From positions 1 through 11,127 of the forward strand of contig QNDG01000014.1 of NCBI GenBank assembly GCA_003645915.1: a stretch of DNA of 11,127 nucleotides. The letters run 5' to 3'. Positions within the stretch are counted from its first letter, which is position 1. Each line of letters starts with the position of its first letter. This stretch comes from Candidatus Zhuqueibacterota bacterium (GTDB lineage Bacteria; Zhuqueibacterota; QNDG01). This document shows positions 1 to 5,914 of this stretch, piece after piece. The notes under the pieces were generated by a model. That model was not told where the DNA came from and made no database searches. It worked only from the letters and a program-made list of their open reading frames with translations. The position numbers and the translations under genes were made by a program.

Positions 1-288
1 AAATGTTCCATCTTCAGTTTCTTTTTCATTATCAGAATATTCTTCTGAGTGCCATGTACCGTCTTCGTTTATGGTTATATGAAGGTATTCTCCCTGTCCA
101 GGACTTTCTGTTGAGTCAATAAGTACAATACCTTGTATTTTCATCACAAAGTGGCTACTAAGCCAGTTCCATGTGCCGTAAATTGCATCAATACCGGCAT
201 TTGTGCTGCTTTTATCACAACTGGTGACTGTTAAACCTGTGATAATAAGAACGACAATAAATACTGCCATTTGTTTTGATAATTTCAT
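1..288 (-). CDS. lipoprotein with lipocalin-like domain (3' end outside window)
   Basis: This open frame starts with ATG at 288 and runs off the window edge, so only the first 96 residues are seen. A strong Shine-Dalgarno (AAAGGAG, 6 nt before the ATG) fixes the start. Residues 6-23 form a hydrophobic signal peptide ending in a lipobox, Val-Thr-Ser-Cys24, so the mature protein should be lipid-anchored at Cys24. After a Ser/Asn linker, Tyr-Gly-Thr-Trp (37-40) and the later strand with Asn-Glu-Asp-Gly-Thr-Trp (74-79) resemble the start of lipocalin-like or META-type beta-barrel domains common in Bacteroidetes lipoproteins. The function and ligand are unknown. It lies 38 nt downstream of the DUF2721 gene on the same strand and may be cotranscribed. 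The lipoprotein call is firm; the fold is a resemblance only. Confidence 0.75.
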   Translation of the reverse strand, partial: MKLSKQMAVFIVVLIITGLTVTSCDKSSTNAGIDAIYGTWNWLSSHFVMKIQGIVLIDSTESPGQGEYLHITINEDGTWHSEEYSDNEKETEDGTF

Positions 289-326
289 ACTTTTCTCCTT
301 TGATTGTTTGATTAACAGTTTAATCT

Positions 327-776
327 TTATTGATTACTGAGATCCAGTTCAAGATTCAGTGCTGATAGTGACTTGTAAATATCGTATAAAAAAAGAATGA
401 ATGAGACAATTAAAAAGAAAATACACAAAGTAAAAAGTGAAATTATTAATATTTGACCTTCAACAGTTAATAAAGCAGTAAAAAAAATAGTAATAATCAT
501 AAGTGATGCTAAAAGACCACTAAGGGATATAAAAGTTATTGCAAGTCTTATTATCTTTGCTCTTTTCCATAAAATGTGGAGTTGGGCATGAATCTTAATG
601 CTATCGCTTTTTTTGTTGTTTTTTAATTCGGAAGAAAGAATTCTTGCCCGGTCAATTGCTCTTCCAAGCCGGTTTGTCATGGTAAGCAAAAAAAGACCTA
701 GTCCGGAGATAAGAATTACAGGACCTATTGCAGTTTGAAGAGTATGTATCAGGTTGGCTGATGTGTTAATCACCAT
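327..776 (-). CDS. DUF2721 family integral membrane protein
   Basis: A 149-residue membrane protein of unknown function. Three hydrophobic segments are visible at about residues 13-33, 76-104 and 108-132. Between the first two lies a basic, helical cytoplasmic-type loop beginning Asn-Arg-Leu-Gly-Arg-x-x-Asp-Arg-x-Arg (35-44). This motif right after the first helix, together with the length of about 150 residues, matches my recollection of the DUF2721 family. No biochemical role is established for the family, so none is assigned. The ATG at 776 has only a distant GGCGGA upstream and no other in-frame start, so initiation may be weak. The gene diverges from the ECF sigma operon and has a reasonable promoter candidate at 828-856. 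A regulatory link to the sigma factor is possible but unproven. Confidence 0.8.
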   Translation of the reverse strand: MVINTSANLIHTLQTAIGPVILISGLGLFLLTMTNRLGRAIDRARILSSELKNNKKSDSIKIHAQLHILWKRAKIIRLAITFISLSGLLASLMIITIFFTALLTVEGQILIISLFTLCIFFLIVSFILFLYDIYKSLSALNLELDLSNQ

Positions 777-821
777 AATAAATATGAAAAGTCCGCCTAT
801 AATTTATTTGATTTTTTTGCA

Positions 822-830
822 TGTTATAAT
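822..830 (+). promoter_or_regulatory. candidate extended -10 element for the sigma operon
   Basis: The 236-nt divergent gap 777-1012 holds no gene. On the plus strand TG-t-TATAAT (822-830) is a perfect extended -10, but no convincing -35 lies 16-18 nt upstream. A second TATAAT at 962-967 also lacks a good -35. Either could start the sigma operon. I could not recognise a typical ECF-type (GAAC/TCT-like) autoregulatory promoter. Confidence 0.25.
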
Positions 831-856
831 ATATTAAAATACAACTGAAAAATCAA
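828..856 (-). promoter_or_regulatory. candidate sigma-70 promoter for the DUF2721 gene
   Basis: On the minus strand TTGATT (856-851) is separated by exactly 17 nt from TATATT (833-828), a good match to the housekeeping consensus. Transcription would start near 821, giving a leader of about 45 nt to the ATG at 776. The region is very AT-rich, so chance matches are expected. Confidence is moderate. Confidence 0.4.
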
Positions 857-1012
857 CAAGAAAATATTTTAGAGTTATTTACTTTGTAGTATGTTTTGTT
901 TGGTTTTGCCGGTTTTTTGGATACGTTTAAAGTATTAATGTTTTTTCTGAAAAAAAATCATTATAATCACAATAATTTTTATTTCTGGCCGTTTACTTAC
1001 TGGAGATTGCCT

Positions 1013-1576
1013 ATGAAAAAGGAAATTGAAGACTCAAAACTGGTTAGTTTATATATTTCCGGCGACCGGAAGTCATTTACGATTTTATATGAAAGATACG
1101 AGAGGCCTCTTTTTTCGTATGTTTATAAAATGCTTAATAATAGGGAAGACGCAGAAGAGGTTTTCCAAAAAACATGGATGAAAGTGATTGAGAAATTGAA
1201 ATATTATAATGAAAAAGGAAAATTTTCGTCTTGGTTGTTCAGTATAGCCCATAACTGTACAATTGATATGTTAAGAAAAACAAGCAGAAAAAGAGAAAAT
1301 CTGTCTGTTACGGAAATTGATTTTAAGATTTCTGCATCAGATAAAAATCCTGAAGAGATTCTTGTTATGGATGAACAAAAGAAAAGATTAAAAAAAGTTA
1401 TTGAATATCTACCGGAAGAACAAAGGGAAACAGTAATGATGCGTGTATATGGGGATTTATCTTTTAAAGAAATAGCTAAGATACAGAAAGTATCTTTAAA
1501 TACTGTTCTTGGCAGAATGCACTATGCTGTAAAAAAAATAAAAAAAGAGTTAGGGGTAGTTAGTAATGAAATGTGA
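1013..1576 (+). CDS. ECF-family RNA polymerase sigma factor
   Basis: This is a 187-residue sigma-70 family factor of the extracytoplasmic-function type, which directs RNA polymerase to a small stress regulon. Region 2 spans about residues 21-90, with the core-binding helix (Glu-Asp-Ala-Glu-Glu-Val-Phe, 45-51) and the -10 recognition part (Phe-Ser-Ser-Trp-Leu-Phe-x-Ile-Ala-x-Asn, 71-81). A linker follows without region 3. Region 4 spans about 128-180, with Leu-Pro-Glu-Glu-Gln-Arg (133-138) and the helix-turn-helix at about 149-170. The frame is open to 896, but the ATG at 1013 has GGAG 7 nt upstream and begins at the conserved N-terminus, so the extra 39 residues are rejected. The stop overlaps the next gene by 11 nt, implying translational coupling with its anti-sigma factor. 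Confidence 0.93.
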   Translation: MKKEIEDSKLVSLYISGDRKSFTILYERYERPLFSYVYKMLNNREDAEEVFQKTWMKVIEKLKYYNEKGKFSSWLFSIAHNCTIDMLRKTSRKRENLSVTEIDFKISASDKNPEEILVMDEQKKRLKKVIEYLPEEQRETVMMRVYGDLSFKEIAKIQKVSLNTVLGRMHYAVKKIKKELGVVSNEM

Positions 1577-2111
1577 AAAATTTCAAGATCAGATGTTTCT
1601 CCTTTTTACAGGAGAAGGTAGTCATTTAAAACAGAAAAGACTTTTAAGGCATCTGCAAGATTGCAGTAAGTGTCAAAAGGTTTACAACGATACTCTTTTT
1701 GTGATGGATATTGTTAATACCAATGAAGATTTAAAACCTTCGGATTTTATACGGGAAAGAATATTTGAAGTATCCCGAAATGCAGAGTATAGAGGGAAAA
1801 GTTATTCAAAAACGGTTAATATTAAAAATCGTTGGATATTTAAACCTGTGTTGCCTGTAGCAAGTGCCGTCATTATTTTGATGGTTATTTTAACATCTGT
1901 TTTCAGGCCTTTTATTAAGCATAAGTCTGATTTCGCCTGGGATGATAATTTTATAGCTCAGGTTGAAAATTTAAACGATGAATTAACAAGATTGGAACAT
2001 AGTAGAGATATTATAGATGTAGATGGAAATGATGAAAACCAAATATCAATTTTATCCAATGATTTTGAGTTTATAAGAAGAAAAATAATTGAAATGGAAA
2101 TTACTAATTAA
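1566..2111 (+). CDS. membrane-anchored zinc-finger anti-sigma factor
   Basis: A 181-residue single-pass membrane protein that probably sequesters the ECF sigma encoded just upstream. The N-terminal part carries the zinc-finger anti-sigma (ZAS) signature: Cys3, then His29-x3-Cys33-x2-Cys36. Residues 92-114 form one transmembrane helix. About 65 residues follow, presumably periplasmic, acidic and predicted helical, and would be the signal-sensing part. The ATG at 1566 is preceded by AGGGG 9 nt upstream and lies inside the end of the sigma gene, as is usual for such pairs. The length fits the family. The mechanism of release (regulated proteolysis or a zinc-linked conformational change) cannot be read from the sequence. 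Confidence 0.85.
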   Translation: MKCEKFQDQMFLLFTGEGSHLKQKRLLRHLQDCSKCQKVYNDTLFVMDIVNTNEDLKPSDFIRERIFEVSRNAEYRGKSYSKTVNIKNRWIFKPVLPVASAVIILMVILTSVFRPFIKHKSDFAWDDNFIAQVENLNDELTRLEHSRDIIDVDGNDENQISILSNDFEFIRRKIIEMEITN

Positions 2112-2127
2112 TTACAGGAGGTTTACC

Positions 2128-2724
2128 GTGAAAAAAAGTTATTCATTTATTTTTGTATTGATGTTTGTATTTGCATATAATTGCTTTACACAGACATCAG
2201 CAACTTTACCGAATAATCGTTATCAGAGAAAAGAGAAATTAAGAAATATCCAGATAACTCCTGAGCAAGAGGCTAAGATTTTTGAATATCTCAGGCAGAA
2301 CTTTCCAGAGACAGTGGACAGGCTTGAAAAACTTAAGATAACAAACCCTGCTATGTATAAAAACCAGTTAGTAAAAATATATAAAGAAATTACATATGTA
2401 GAGAGGATTAAAAACAATGATCCGGAACGATATCAGGAGATTCTTAAAGAAAAGAAACTAAATGCCAAGAGTCTTGAACTTGCAAAAAAATACAAAGAAA
2501 CTGACGATGAGCAGGAAAAATTAAAAATAAAGAAGGACCTGGAAGAGTTGCTTTATCAATTGTTTGATTACAGGCAGAAAAACAGAGAATTTGAAATTCA
2601 AAGACTTGAGAAAAAGCTGGCAGAATTAAAAGCTGCAAACATAAAACGAAATGAAAATAAAAAGATTATTATAGAAAAAAGACTTAAACAGCTGATTGGC
2701 GAAAAAGATTACTTAAATTGGTGA
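2128..2724 (+). CDS. secreted, charged helical protein of the sigma operon, function unknown
   Basis: The protein has 198 residues counted from the GTG at 2128. A perfect AGGAGG (2116-2121) lies 6 nt upstream of it, which decides the start over an in-frame ATG at 2089 that sits inside the preceding gene. Residues 4-20 form a signal peptide, with possible cleavage after Ala25. Cys19 has no proper lipobox. The rest is almost entirely Lys/Glu-rich and predicted helical. It contains Ile-Thr-Pro-Glu-Gln (43-47), two related blocks starting Asn-x-Pro-Glu (58-61 and 97-100), and a coiled-coil-like C-terminus (about 128-190) ending in Trp. Spy/CpxP-type periplasmic chaperones and sensors share the small size, helical composition and an LTxxQ-like motif, and some sit beside ECF modules. 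That link is a suggestion, not a recognised homology. It is the last gene of the operon. Confidence 0.75.
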   Translation: MKKSYSFIFVLMFVFAYNCFTQTSATLPNNRYQRKEKLRNIQITPEQEAKIFEYLRQNFPETVDRLEKLKITNPAMYKNQLVKIYKEITYVERIKNNDPERYQEILKEKKLNAKSLELAKKYKETDDEQEKLKIKKDLEELLYQLFDYRQKNREFEIQRLEKKLAELKAANIKRNENKKIIIEKRLKQLIGEKDYLNW

Positions 2725-2747
2725 TAATTTTAAATTAATTAAATTTC

Positions 2748-2785
2748 GAGGTACTGCCCGGAAGGAGCAGTACCTCTTATTTTTA
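2748..2785 (+). terminator. rho-independent terminator of the sigma operon, possibly bidirectional
   Basis: A perfect 10-bp inverted repeat (GAGGTACTGC 2748-2757, GCAGTACCTC 2767-2776) with a 9-nt loop is followed on the plus strand by a T-rich tail. It lies 23 nt after the stop of the secreted protein gene and just beyond the trpB stop on the other strand. It could serve both converging transcripts, although the minus-strand tail is less T-rich. Confidence 0.85.
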
Positions 2786-4150
2786 TATTTTAGGTAAGCT
2801 TTGTAAAACAGAGATCGACTCTTTTATTTTTTCATCAGGAAGAGGGTAGTTTACCAGTTTCCCGGATAAATAAGATTCATAACCGGTAAGATCCATTAAA
2901 CCATGTCCGCTCCAATTAAAAAGAATAACTTTTTCTTTACCTTCTTCTCTTGCCTTGTTTGCTTCTTCAATTGATGCCGCAATTGCATGGCTGGTTTCCG
3001 GTGCAGGAATAAAGCCTTCTGTTCTTGCCCATGTAACAGCTGCTTTGTAACAATCAAGCTGGTCCAATGCTTTTGGTTTTATTAGACCGTCAACAATTGC
3101 CTGGCTTACAAGAGGAGCCATGCCATGATACCTCAGGCCTCCTGCATGAATTGGTGGTGGCACAAAAGCGTGCCCCAGAGTATACATTGGCAGTAACGGT
3201 GTTTTTTGAGCGGTATCTCCAAAATCATATGAATAAGGTGCCTTTGTCATAGTTGGACAGGATGTGGGTTCAACAGGTATTACAACAATTTCATCACCTG
3301 CAATCTTATCTGCGAGAAAAGGAAAGGAAAGACCTGCAAAATTACTTCCACCACCTGCGCATCCTATGATTACATCCGCTTTTTTCTCTCCTGCAAGTTT
3401 AAGCTGTTTTTTTGCTTCAAGGCCTATAATTGTCTGATGAAGCATAACATGATTGAGTACGCTTCCGAGAGAATATTTGGTTTTTCCAGTTTTATCTGAT
3501 ATTGCCATCTCAATTGCTTCACTTATCGCCATTCCAAGACTCCCCGGGGTGTCAGGATCCTCTGATAGAAATTTTTTACCGGATTCTGTAAGATTACTGG
3601 GGCTTGGAATACATTCGGCACCCCAGGTCTGCATCATAAGTCTTCTGAATGGTTTCTGATCAAAGCTTATTCTTACCATAAACACTTTAAGATCTATACC
3701 AAAGAATGTACATGCAAAGCTTAAAGCACTGCCCCATTGTCCGGCACCGGTTTCAGTGGTAATTTTTTTTATTCCGAACTCGGAATTATAATACGCCTGG
3801 GGAACAGCAGTGTTTGGTTTATGGCTGCCAGGAGGGCTTACTCCTTCATGTTTATAATAAATTTTTGCAGGGGTTTTAAGATATTCTTCAAGTCGTCTTG
3901 CTCTATACAGAGGACTTGGTCTCCAGAGAGAAAGAATCTCAAGAACTTTTTCAGGAATATCAATCCACCTTTCAGTTGAAACTTCCTGCTCAATCAGATT
4001 CATGGGGAATATTTTAGAAAGCATTTCAGGGCTAACCGGTTTCCCGTCAGGCCCAAGGGGTGGGGGAACAGGGTTTGGAAGATCTGCAGAAAGATTATAC
4101 CATTGTCGTGGAAGTTCTTTTTCTGTCAGAGTGTACTTTGTTTGTTCCAT
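2783..4150 (-). CDS. trpB: tryptophan synthase beta chain, TrpB2 subfamily
   Basis: This 455-residue PLP enzyme condenses indole with L-serine to give L-tryptophan. The PLP lysine is Lys111 in Gly-Ser-His-Lys-Pro-Asn. The catalytic Glu133 lies in Glu-Thr-Gly-Ala-Gly-Gln-Trp-Gly, and the phosphate-binding loop is Gly-Gly-Gly-Ser-Asn (266-270). The long N-terminal extension (Arg-Gln-Trp-Tyr-Asn-Leu, proline-rich, Gly-Pro-Asp-Gly-Lys-Pro) and a length well above the roughly 400 residues of TrpB1 mark the TrpB2 subfamily. TrpB2 members often lack a tightly bound TrpA and may salvage indole. No trpA or other trp gene adjoins it. The ATG at 4150 has GGAGG 7 nt upstream. The 340-nt leader carries its own promoter, a Trp-rich leader peptide and a terminator, so expression should rise when charged tRNA-Trp is scarce. 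Confidence 0.94.
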   Translation of the reverse strand: MEQTKYTLTEKELPRQWYNLSADLPNPVPPPLGPDGKPVSPEMLSKIFPMNLIEQEVSTERWIDIPEKVLEILSLWRPSPLYRARRLEEYLKTPAKIYYKHEGVSPPGSHKPNTAVPQAYYNSEFGIKKITTETGAGQWGSALSFACTFFGIDLKVFMVRISFDQKPFRRLMMQTWGAECIPSPSNLTESGKKFLSEDPDTPGSLGMAISEAIEMAISDKTGKTKYSLGSVLNHVMLHQTIIGLEAKKQLKLAGEKKADVIIGCAGGGSNFAGLSFPFLADKIAGDEIVVIPVEPTSCPTMTKAPYSYDFGDTAQKTPLLPMYTLGHAFVPPPIHAGGLRYHGMAPLVSQAIVDGLIKPKALDQLDCYKAAVTWARTEGFIPAPETSHAIAASIEEANKAREEGKEKVILFNWSGHGLMDLTGYESYLSGKLVNYPLPDEKIKESISVLQSLPKI

Positions 4151-4175
4151 TGGTAATCCTCCGTTTTTTTGTTAT

Positions 4176-4205
4176 AAAAAAAGCCCGCTGAATTTTGCAG
4201 CGGGC
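4176..4205 (-). terminator. attenuator terminator in the trpB leader
   Basis: On the minus strand GCCCGCTG (4205-4198), a 7-nt loop and CAGCGGGC (4190-4183) form a perfect GC-rich 8-bp stem followed at once by seven T (4182-4176). It lies only 13 nt upstream of the trpB Shine-Dalgarno and downstream of a strong promoter. It therefore acts within the trpB leader and not at the end of a gene. Confidence 0.9.
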
Positions 4206-4302
4206 GTAAGATGATTATTATTAAATTATTAATATCTCTATGTCTGTATTAAAGCACCACTGCACAACAATATATATTTCTGCCAAAGCCACCAGAAGTG
4301 GT
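4183..4302 (-). promoter_or_regulatory. tryptophan transcription attenuator (segments 1-4)
   Basis: Four segments can be placed in the leader RNA. Segment 1 (ACCACU, 4302-4297) lies just before the Trp codons and can pair with AGUGGU (4261-4256) in segment 2. Segment 2 (UGCAGUGG, 4264-4257) can also pair with CCGCUGCA (4203-4196), an 8-bp antiterminator with one G-U pair that removes the 5' arm of the terminator. Segments 3 and 4 form the terminator stem (4205-4183). A ribosome stalled at Trp18/Trp19 (4294-4289) would cover segment 1 and free segment 2, allowing read-through into trpB. A ribosome that does not stall crosses segment 2 and lets 3:4 form. Unlike the E. coli arrangement, the leader stop lies beyond segment 2. 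The pairings were found by eye, not folded with energies. Confidence 0.8.
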
Positions 4303-4345
4303 TATCAGAAAAAGAATTGATGTGAGTGGTTAAGGTTATATTCAT
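4238..4345 (-). CDS. trpL: trp leader peptide with Trp-Trp-Leu-Trp
   Basis: A 35-codon open frame starts with ATG at 4345 and stops with TAG at 4240-4238. AGGAA (4355-4351) lies 5 nt upstream. Codons 18, 19 and 21 are Trp (TGG at 4294-4292, 4291-4289 and 4285-4283), giving Phe-Trp-Trp-Leu-Trp-Gln. Three Trp in four codons is far above chance in a short frame placed between a consensus promoter and a terminator upstream of a tryptophan synthase gene. The peptide itself is expected to have no function. Its translation rate would sense the level of charged tRNA-Trp. It is too short for ordinary gene calling and would normally be missed. Confidence 0.88.
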   Translation of the reverse strand: MNITLTTHINSFSDNHFWWLWQKYILLCSGALIQT

Positions 4346-4371
4346 TTTGTTTCCTGTGTTAATGTTTGAGT

Positions 4372-4400
4372 ATTATAATAATTTTAATTGAGATTGTCAA
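4372..4400 (-). promoter_or_regulatory. consensus sigma-70 promoter of trpL-trpB
   Basis: On the minus strand TTGACA (4400-4395) and TATAAT (4377-4372) are both perfect consensus hexamers with the ideal 17-nt spacer. Transcription should begin near 4367-4365, about 20 nt before the trpL start codon. The upstream flank is very A/T-rich, as in an UP element. This separates trpB transcription from the tatC operon upstream. Confidence 0.9.
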
Positions 4401-4440
4401 CTGAAAATTTGTTTTTTATATCAAATTTTATGATTTTCAG
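4401..4440 (-). repeat. inverted repeat abutting the trp promoter -35 box
   Basis: CTGAAAAT (4440-4433) and ATTTTCAG (4408-4401) form a perfect 8-bp inverted repeat with a 24-nt AT-rich spacer, ending directly at the -35 hexamer. It could be a regulator-binding site or a weak terminator for tatC, but it has no T-tract on the minus strand. Its AT-richness makes chance possible. Confidence 0.4.
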
Positions 4441-4490
4441 AAAAATTTAATAAGGAAAGATATTTTACCATGTGTTCATGAAATTAGTTT

Positions 4491-5249
4491 TTATAAGATG
4501 CTTTCCATTGATTTATCTCTTTTCTTTTGTGCAAAACGTGCTACAATAATACTAATCTCATAAAGGATTAAAAGGGGGAATGCAATTAACAGCTGGCTCA
4601 TAGGATCAGGTGGTGTTATTACAGCAGCAAAGATAAAAACAAGAACAATACCGTATTTTCTGTATTTGCGCATAAAATCAGGTGTTAAAACACCTATTCT
4701 TGCAAGGAAAAAAGAAAGGACAGGAAGCTCGAAAATAAGCCCGGAGAGAATTATCAAACGGAGGACGAATCCGATGTATTCGGTAATATTTATTGTTGCT
4801 TTTATAGATTCAGTACCCATGCTGAAAAGAAAAGGAAGAACAACAGGTATTAATATTTTATAAGCAAAGAAAGCTCCGAAAAGAAAGCAAAAAGTCGTAA
4901 AAAGTATAGTTGGCAGAAAAAACCCTTTTTCCTTTGGGAGGAGTCCCGGAGAGACAAACATCCATAGCTGAAAGAGGAGAACGGGCAATGAAATGATAAT
5001 GCCTGCAGCTAGTGCTATCTCCATTCGGACAACAAGCATTCCTGCAGGCTTTAAAAAGATAAGTTTTGCTGGATTTTCCAGACCATCATTGGGAAGGGTT
5101 AAAAAATTAAGTAGTGTTCCTGTAAAAGGAAAGGATCCGAGTGTAAAAATAACAGTTGAAAGAAGACCTATGAGGATTCTTCTTCTCAGCTCTTCAAGAT
5201 GTTCCAGAAAAGGCATCTCTTTTGAGTCGGATCCTTTTGTATTAGTCAT
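4491..5249 (-). CDS. tatC: Sec-independent (twin-arginine) protein translocase subunit TatC
   Basis: This is the core integral membrane receptor of the Tat pathway, which exports folded, often cofactor-containing proteins and binds the twin-arginine signal. It has 252 residues from the ATG at 5249, within the usual TatC range. The cytoplasmic N-terminal signature Met-Pro-Phe-Leu-Glu-His-Leu-Glu-Glu-Leu-Arg is followed by six hydrophobic segments. Characteristic stretches are Phe-Gln-Leu-Trp-x-Phe-Val-x-Pro-Gly-Leu before the third helix, Thr-Glu-Tyr-Ile-Gly-Phe, and the late Ala-Ala-Val-Ile-Thr-Pro-Pro-Asp-Pro. Neither the ATG nor an in-frame TTG at 5261 has a good Shine-Dalgarno. The gene lies 15 nt after rnfA, so translation may be coupled. 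No tatA or tatB is in the window. It closes the rnf gene string and lies where rnfB often sits. Confidence 0.94.
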   Translation of the reverse strand: MTNTKGSDSKEMPFLEHLEELRRRILIGLLSTVIFTLGSFPFTGTLLNFLTLPNDGLENPAKLIFLKPAGMLVVRMEIALAAGIIISLPVLLFQLWMFVSPGLLPKEKGFFLPTILFTTFCFLFGAFFAYKILIPVVLPFLFSMGTESIKATINITEYIGFVLRLIILSGLIFELPVLSFFLARIGVLTPDFMRKYRKYGIVLVFIFAAVITPPDPMSQLLIAFPLLILYEISIIVARFAQKKRDKSMESIL

Positions 5250-5264
5250 AAAAAATAACAAAAT

Positions 5265-5882
5265 TTAAAATGAAAGCCCCGAAAAACCCAAAAATGCAAG
5301 GGACATACACCCTGCAATTATAAATGCAATTGGTACGCCTCGCATTGCTTTGGGAAGATTAGCAAGTTCAATTCTTTCCCTTAAACCTGCCATAAGAATT
5401 AGGGCGAGTGTAAATCCGGCGCCTGACATAAATCCGTTTACAAGGCTTTCAATAAATGAATAATTATTGTCTATATTTAACAGTGACACACCCAGTACAG
5501 CACAGTTTGTTGTAATGAGAGGAAGATAAATACCAAGGGATTGATAAAGAGTCGGACTTATCTTCTGAATAACCATTTCAACAAATTGTACAAGAGCTGC
5601 AATAATTAAAATGAAAGATATTGTACGCAGATATGTCAGATCAGGCGGCGCGCCTTTACCTTTTAAAAATACCATAAAAAGAATATTTTGTGTAGTAGGG
5701 GCAAGAAAATATGTGTAAATGAGCCACGTTGCAACAGAAGCAAATGTCATTACAAAAATTACTGCCATTCCCATTCCAAGCGCTGAATCCAATTGTTTGG
5801 AAACTCCGATATAGGGGCAAAGACCGAGAAATTTGGCCAATACAATATTTGATATAAAAATTGATCCTATAGAAATCAGCAA
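5265..5882 (-). CDS. rnfA: Rnf electron transport complex subunit RnfA (start region apparently frameshifted)
   Basis: RnfA is a six-helix membrane subunit that, with RnfE, forms the membrane core of the Rnf ion pump. Conserved stretches are Val-Leu-Ala-Lys-Phe-Leu-Gly-Leu-Cys-Pro, with Cys22 counted from the TTG at 5882; Leu-Pro-Leu-Ile-Thr-Thr-Asn-Cys127-Ala-Val-Leu-Gly; and the C-terminal Ser-Leu-Ala-Phe-Leu-Gly-Phe-Ser-Gly. The paired cysteines of RnfA and RnfE are known to hold an intramembrane iron centre. The start is abnormal. An ATG at 5899 with GAGGAG 4 nt before it is ideally placed after rnfE, but it is out of frame and hits TGA after seven codons. The conserved frame has only the TTG at 5882 nearby, about four residues short of E. 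coli RsxA. One extra T in the T4 run (5884-5881) would restore Met-Asp-Tyr-Ser-His-Phe-Leu-Leu-Ile. From the TTG the protein has 205 residues. Confidence 0.9.
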   Translation of the reverse strand: MLISIGSIFISNIVLAKFLGLCPYIGVSKQLDSALGMGMAVIFVMTFASVATWLIYTYFLAPTTQNILFMVFLKGKGAPPDLTYLRTISFILIIAALVQFVEMVIQKISPTLYQSLGIYLPLITTNCAVLGVSLLNIDNNYSFIESLVNGFMSGAGFTLALILMAGLRERIELANLPKAMRGVPIAFIIAGCMSLAFLGFSGLSF

Positions 5883-5896
5883 AAGTGACTGTAATC

Positions 5897-5909
5897 CATG
5901 ATACTCCTC
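5897..5909 (-). promoter_or_regulatory. ribosome binding site and out-of-frame ATG before rnfA
   Basis: GAGGAG (5909-5904) followed by ATG (5899-5897) sits just after the rnfE stop, exactly where rnfA should begin. The ATG frame ends at TGA (5878-5876), and the conserved rnfA frame is offset by one base. This is either a sequence error, a true mutation, or a site for slippage. Confidence 0.7.
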
Positions 5910-5914
5910 AATAA

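Noticed and set aside
896-1012. 39-residue N-terminal extension of the sigma factor, from an ATG at 896
   Set aside because: It has no Shine-Dalgarno, unusual Phe/Tyr/Asn-rich content and no place in ECF sigma proteins. The ATG at 1013 has GGAG at ideal distance.
2223-2638. Two minus-strand open frames opposite the secreted protein gene
   Set aside because: They are antisense to a Lys/Glu-rich gene, which naturally gives Phe/Leu-rich shadow frames. No ribosome binding sites were found.
4262-4280. Stretch resembling an NrdR box (ATATATATTGT on the minus strand) in the trp leader
   Set aside because: There is a single imperfect copy inside the leader peptide gene. Real NrdR sites occur as spaced pairs before ribonucleotide reductase genes.
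4151-4490. T-box or other tRNA/metabolite riboswitch before trpB
   Set aside because: No T-box consensus or large conserved aptamer was seen. The Trp-rich leader peptide with alternative pairings explains the region better.
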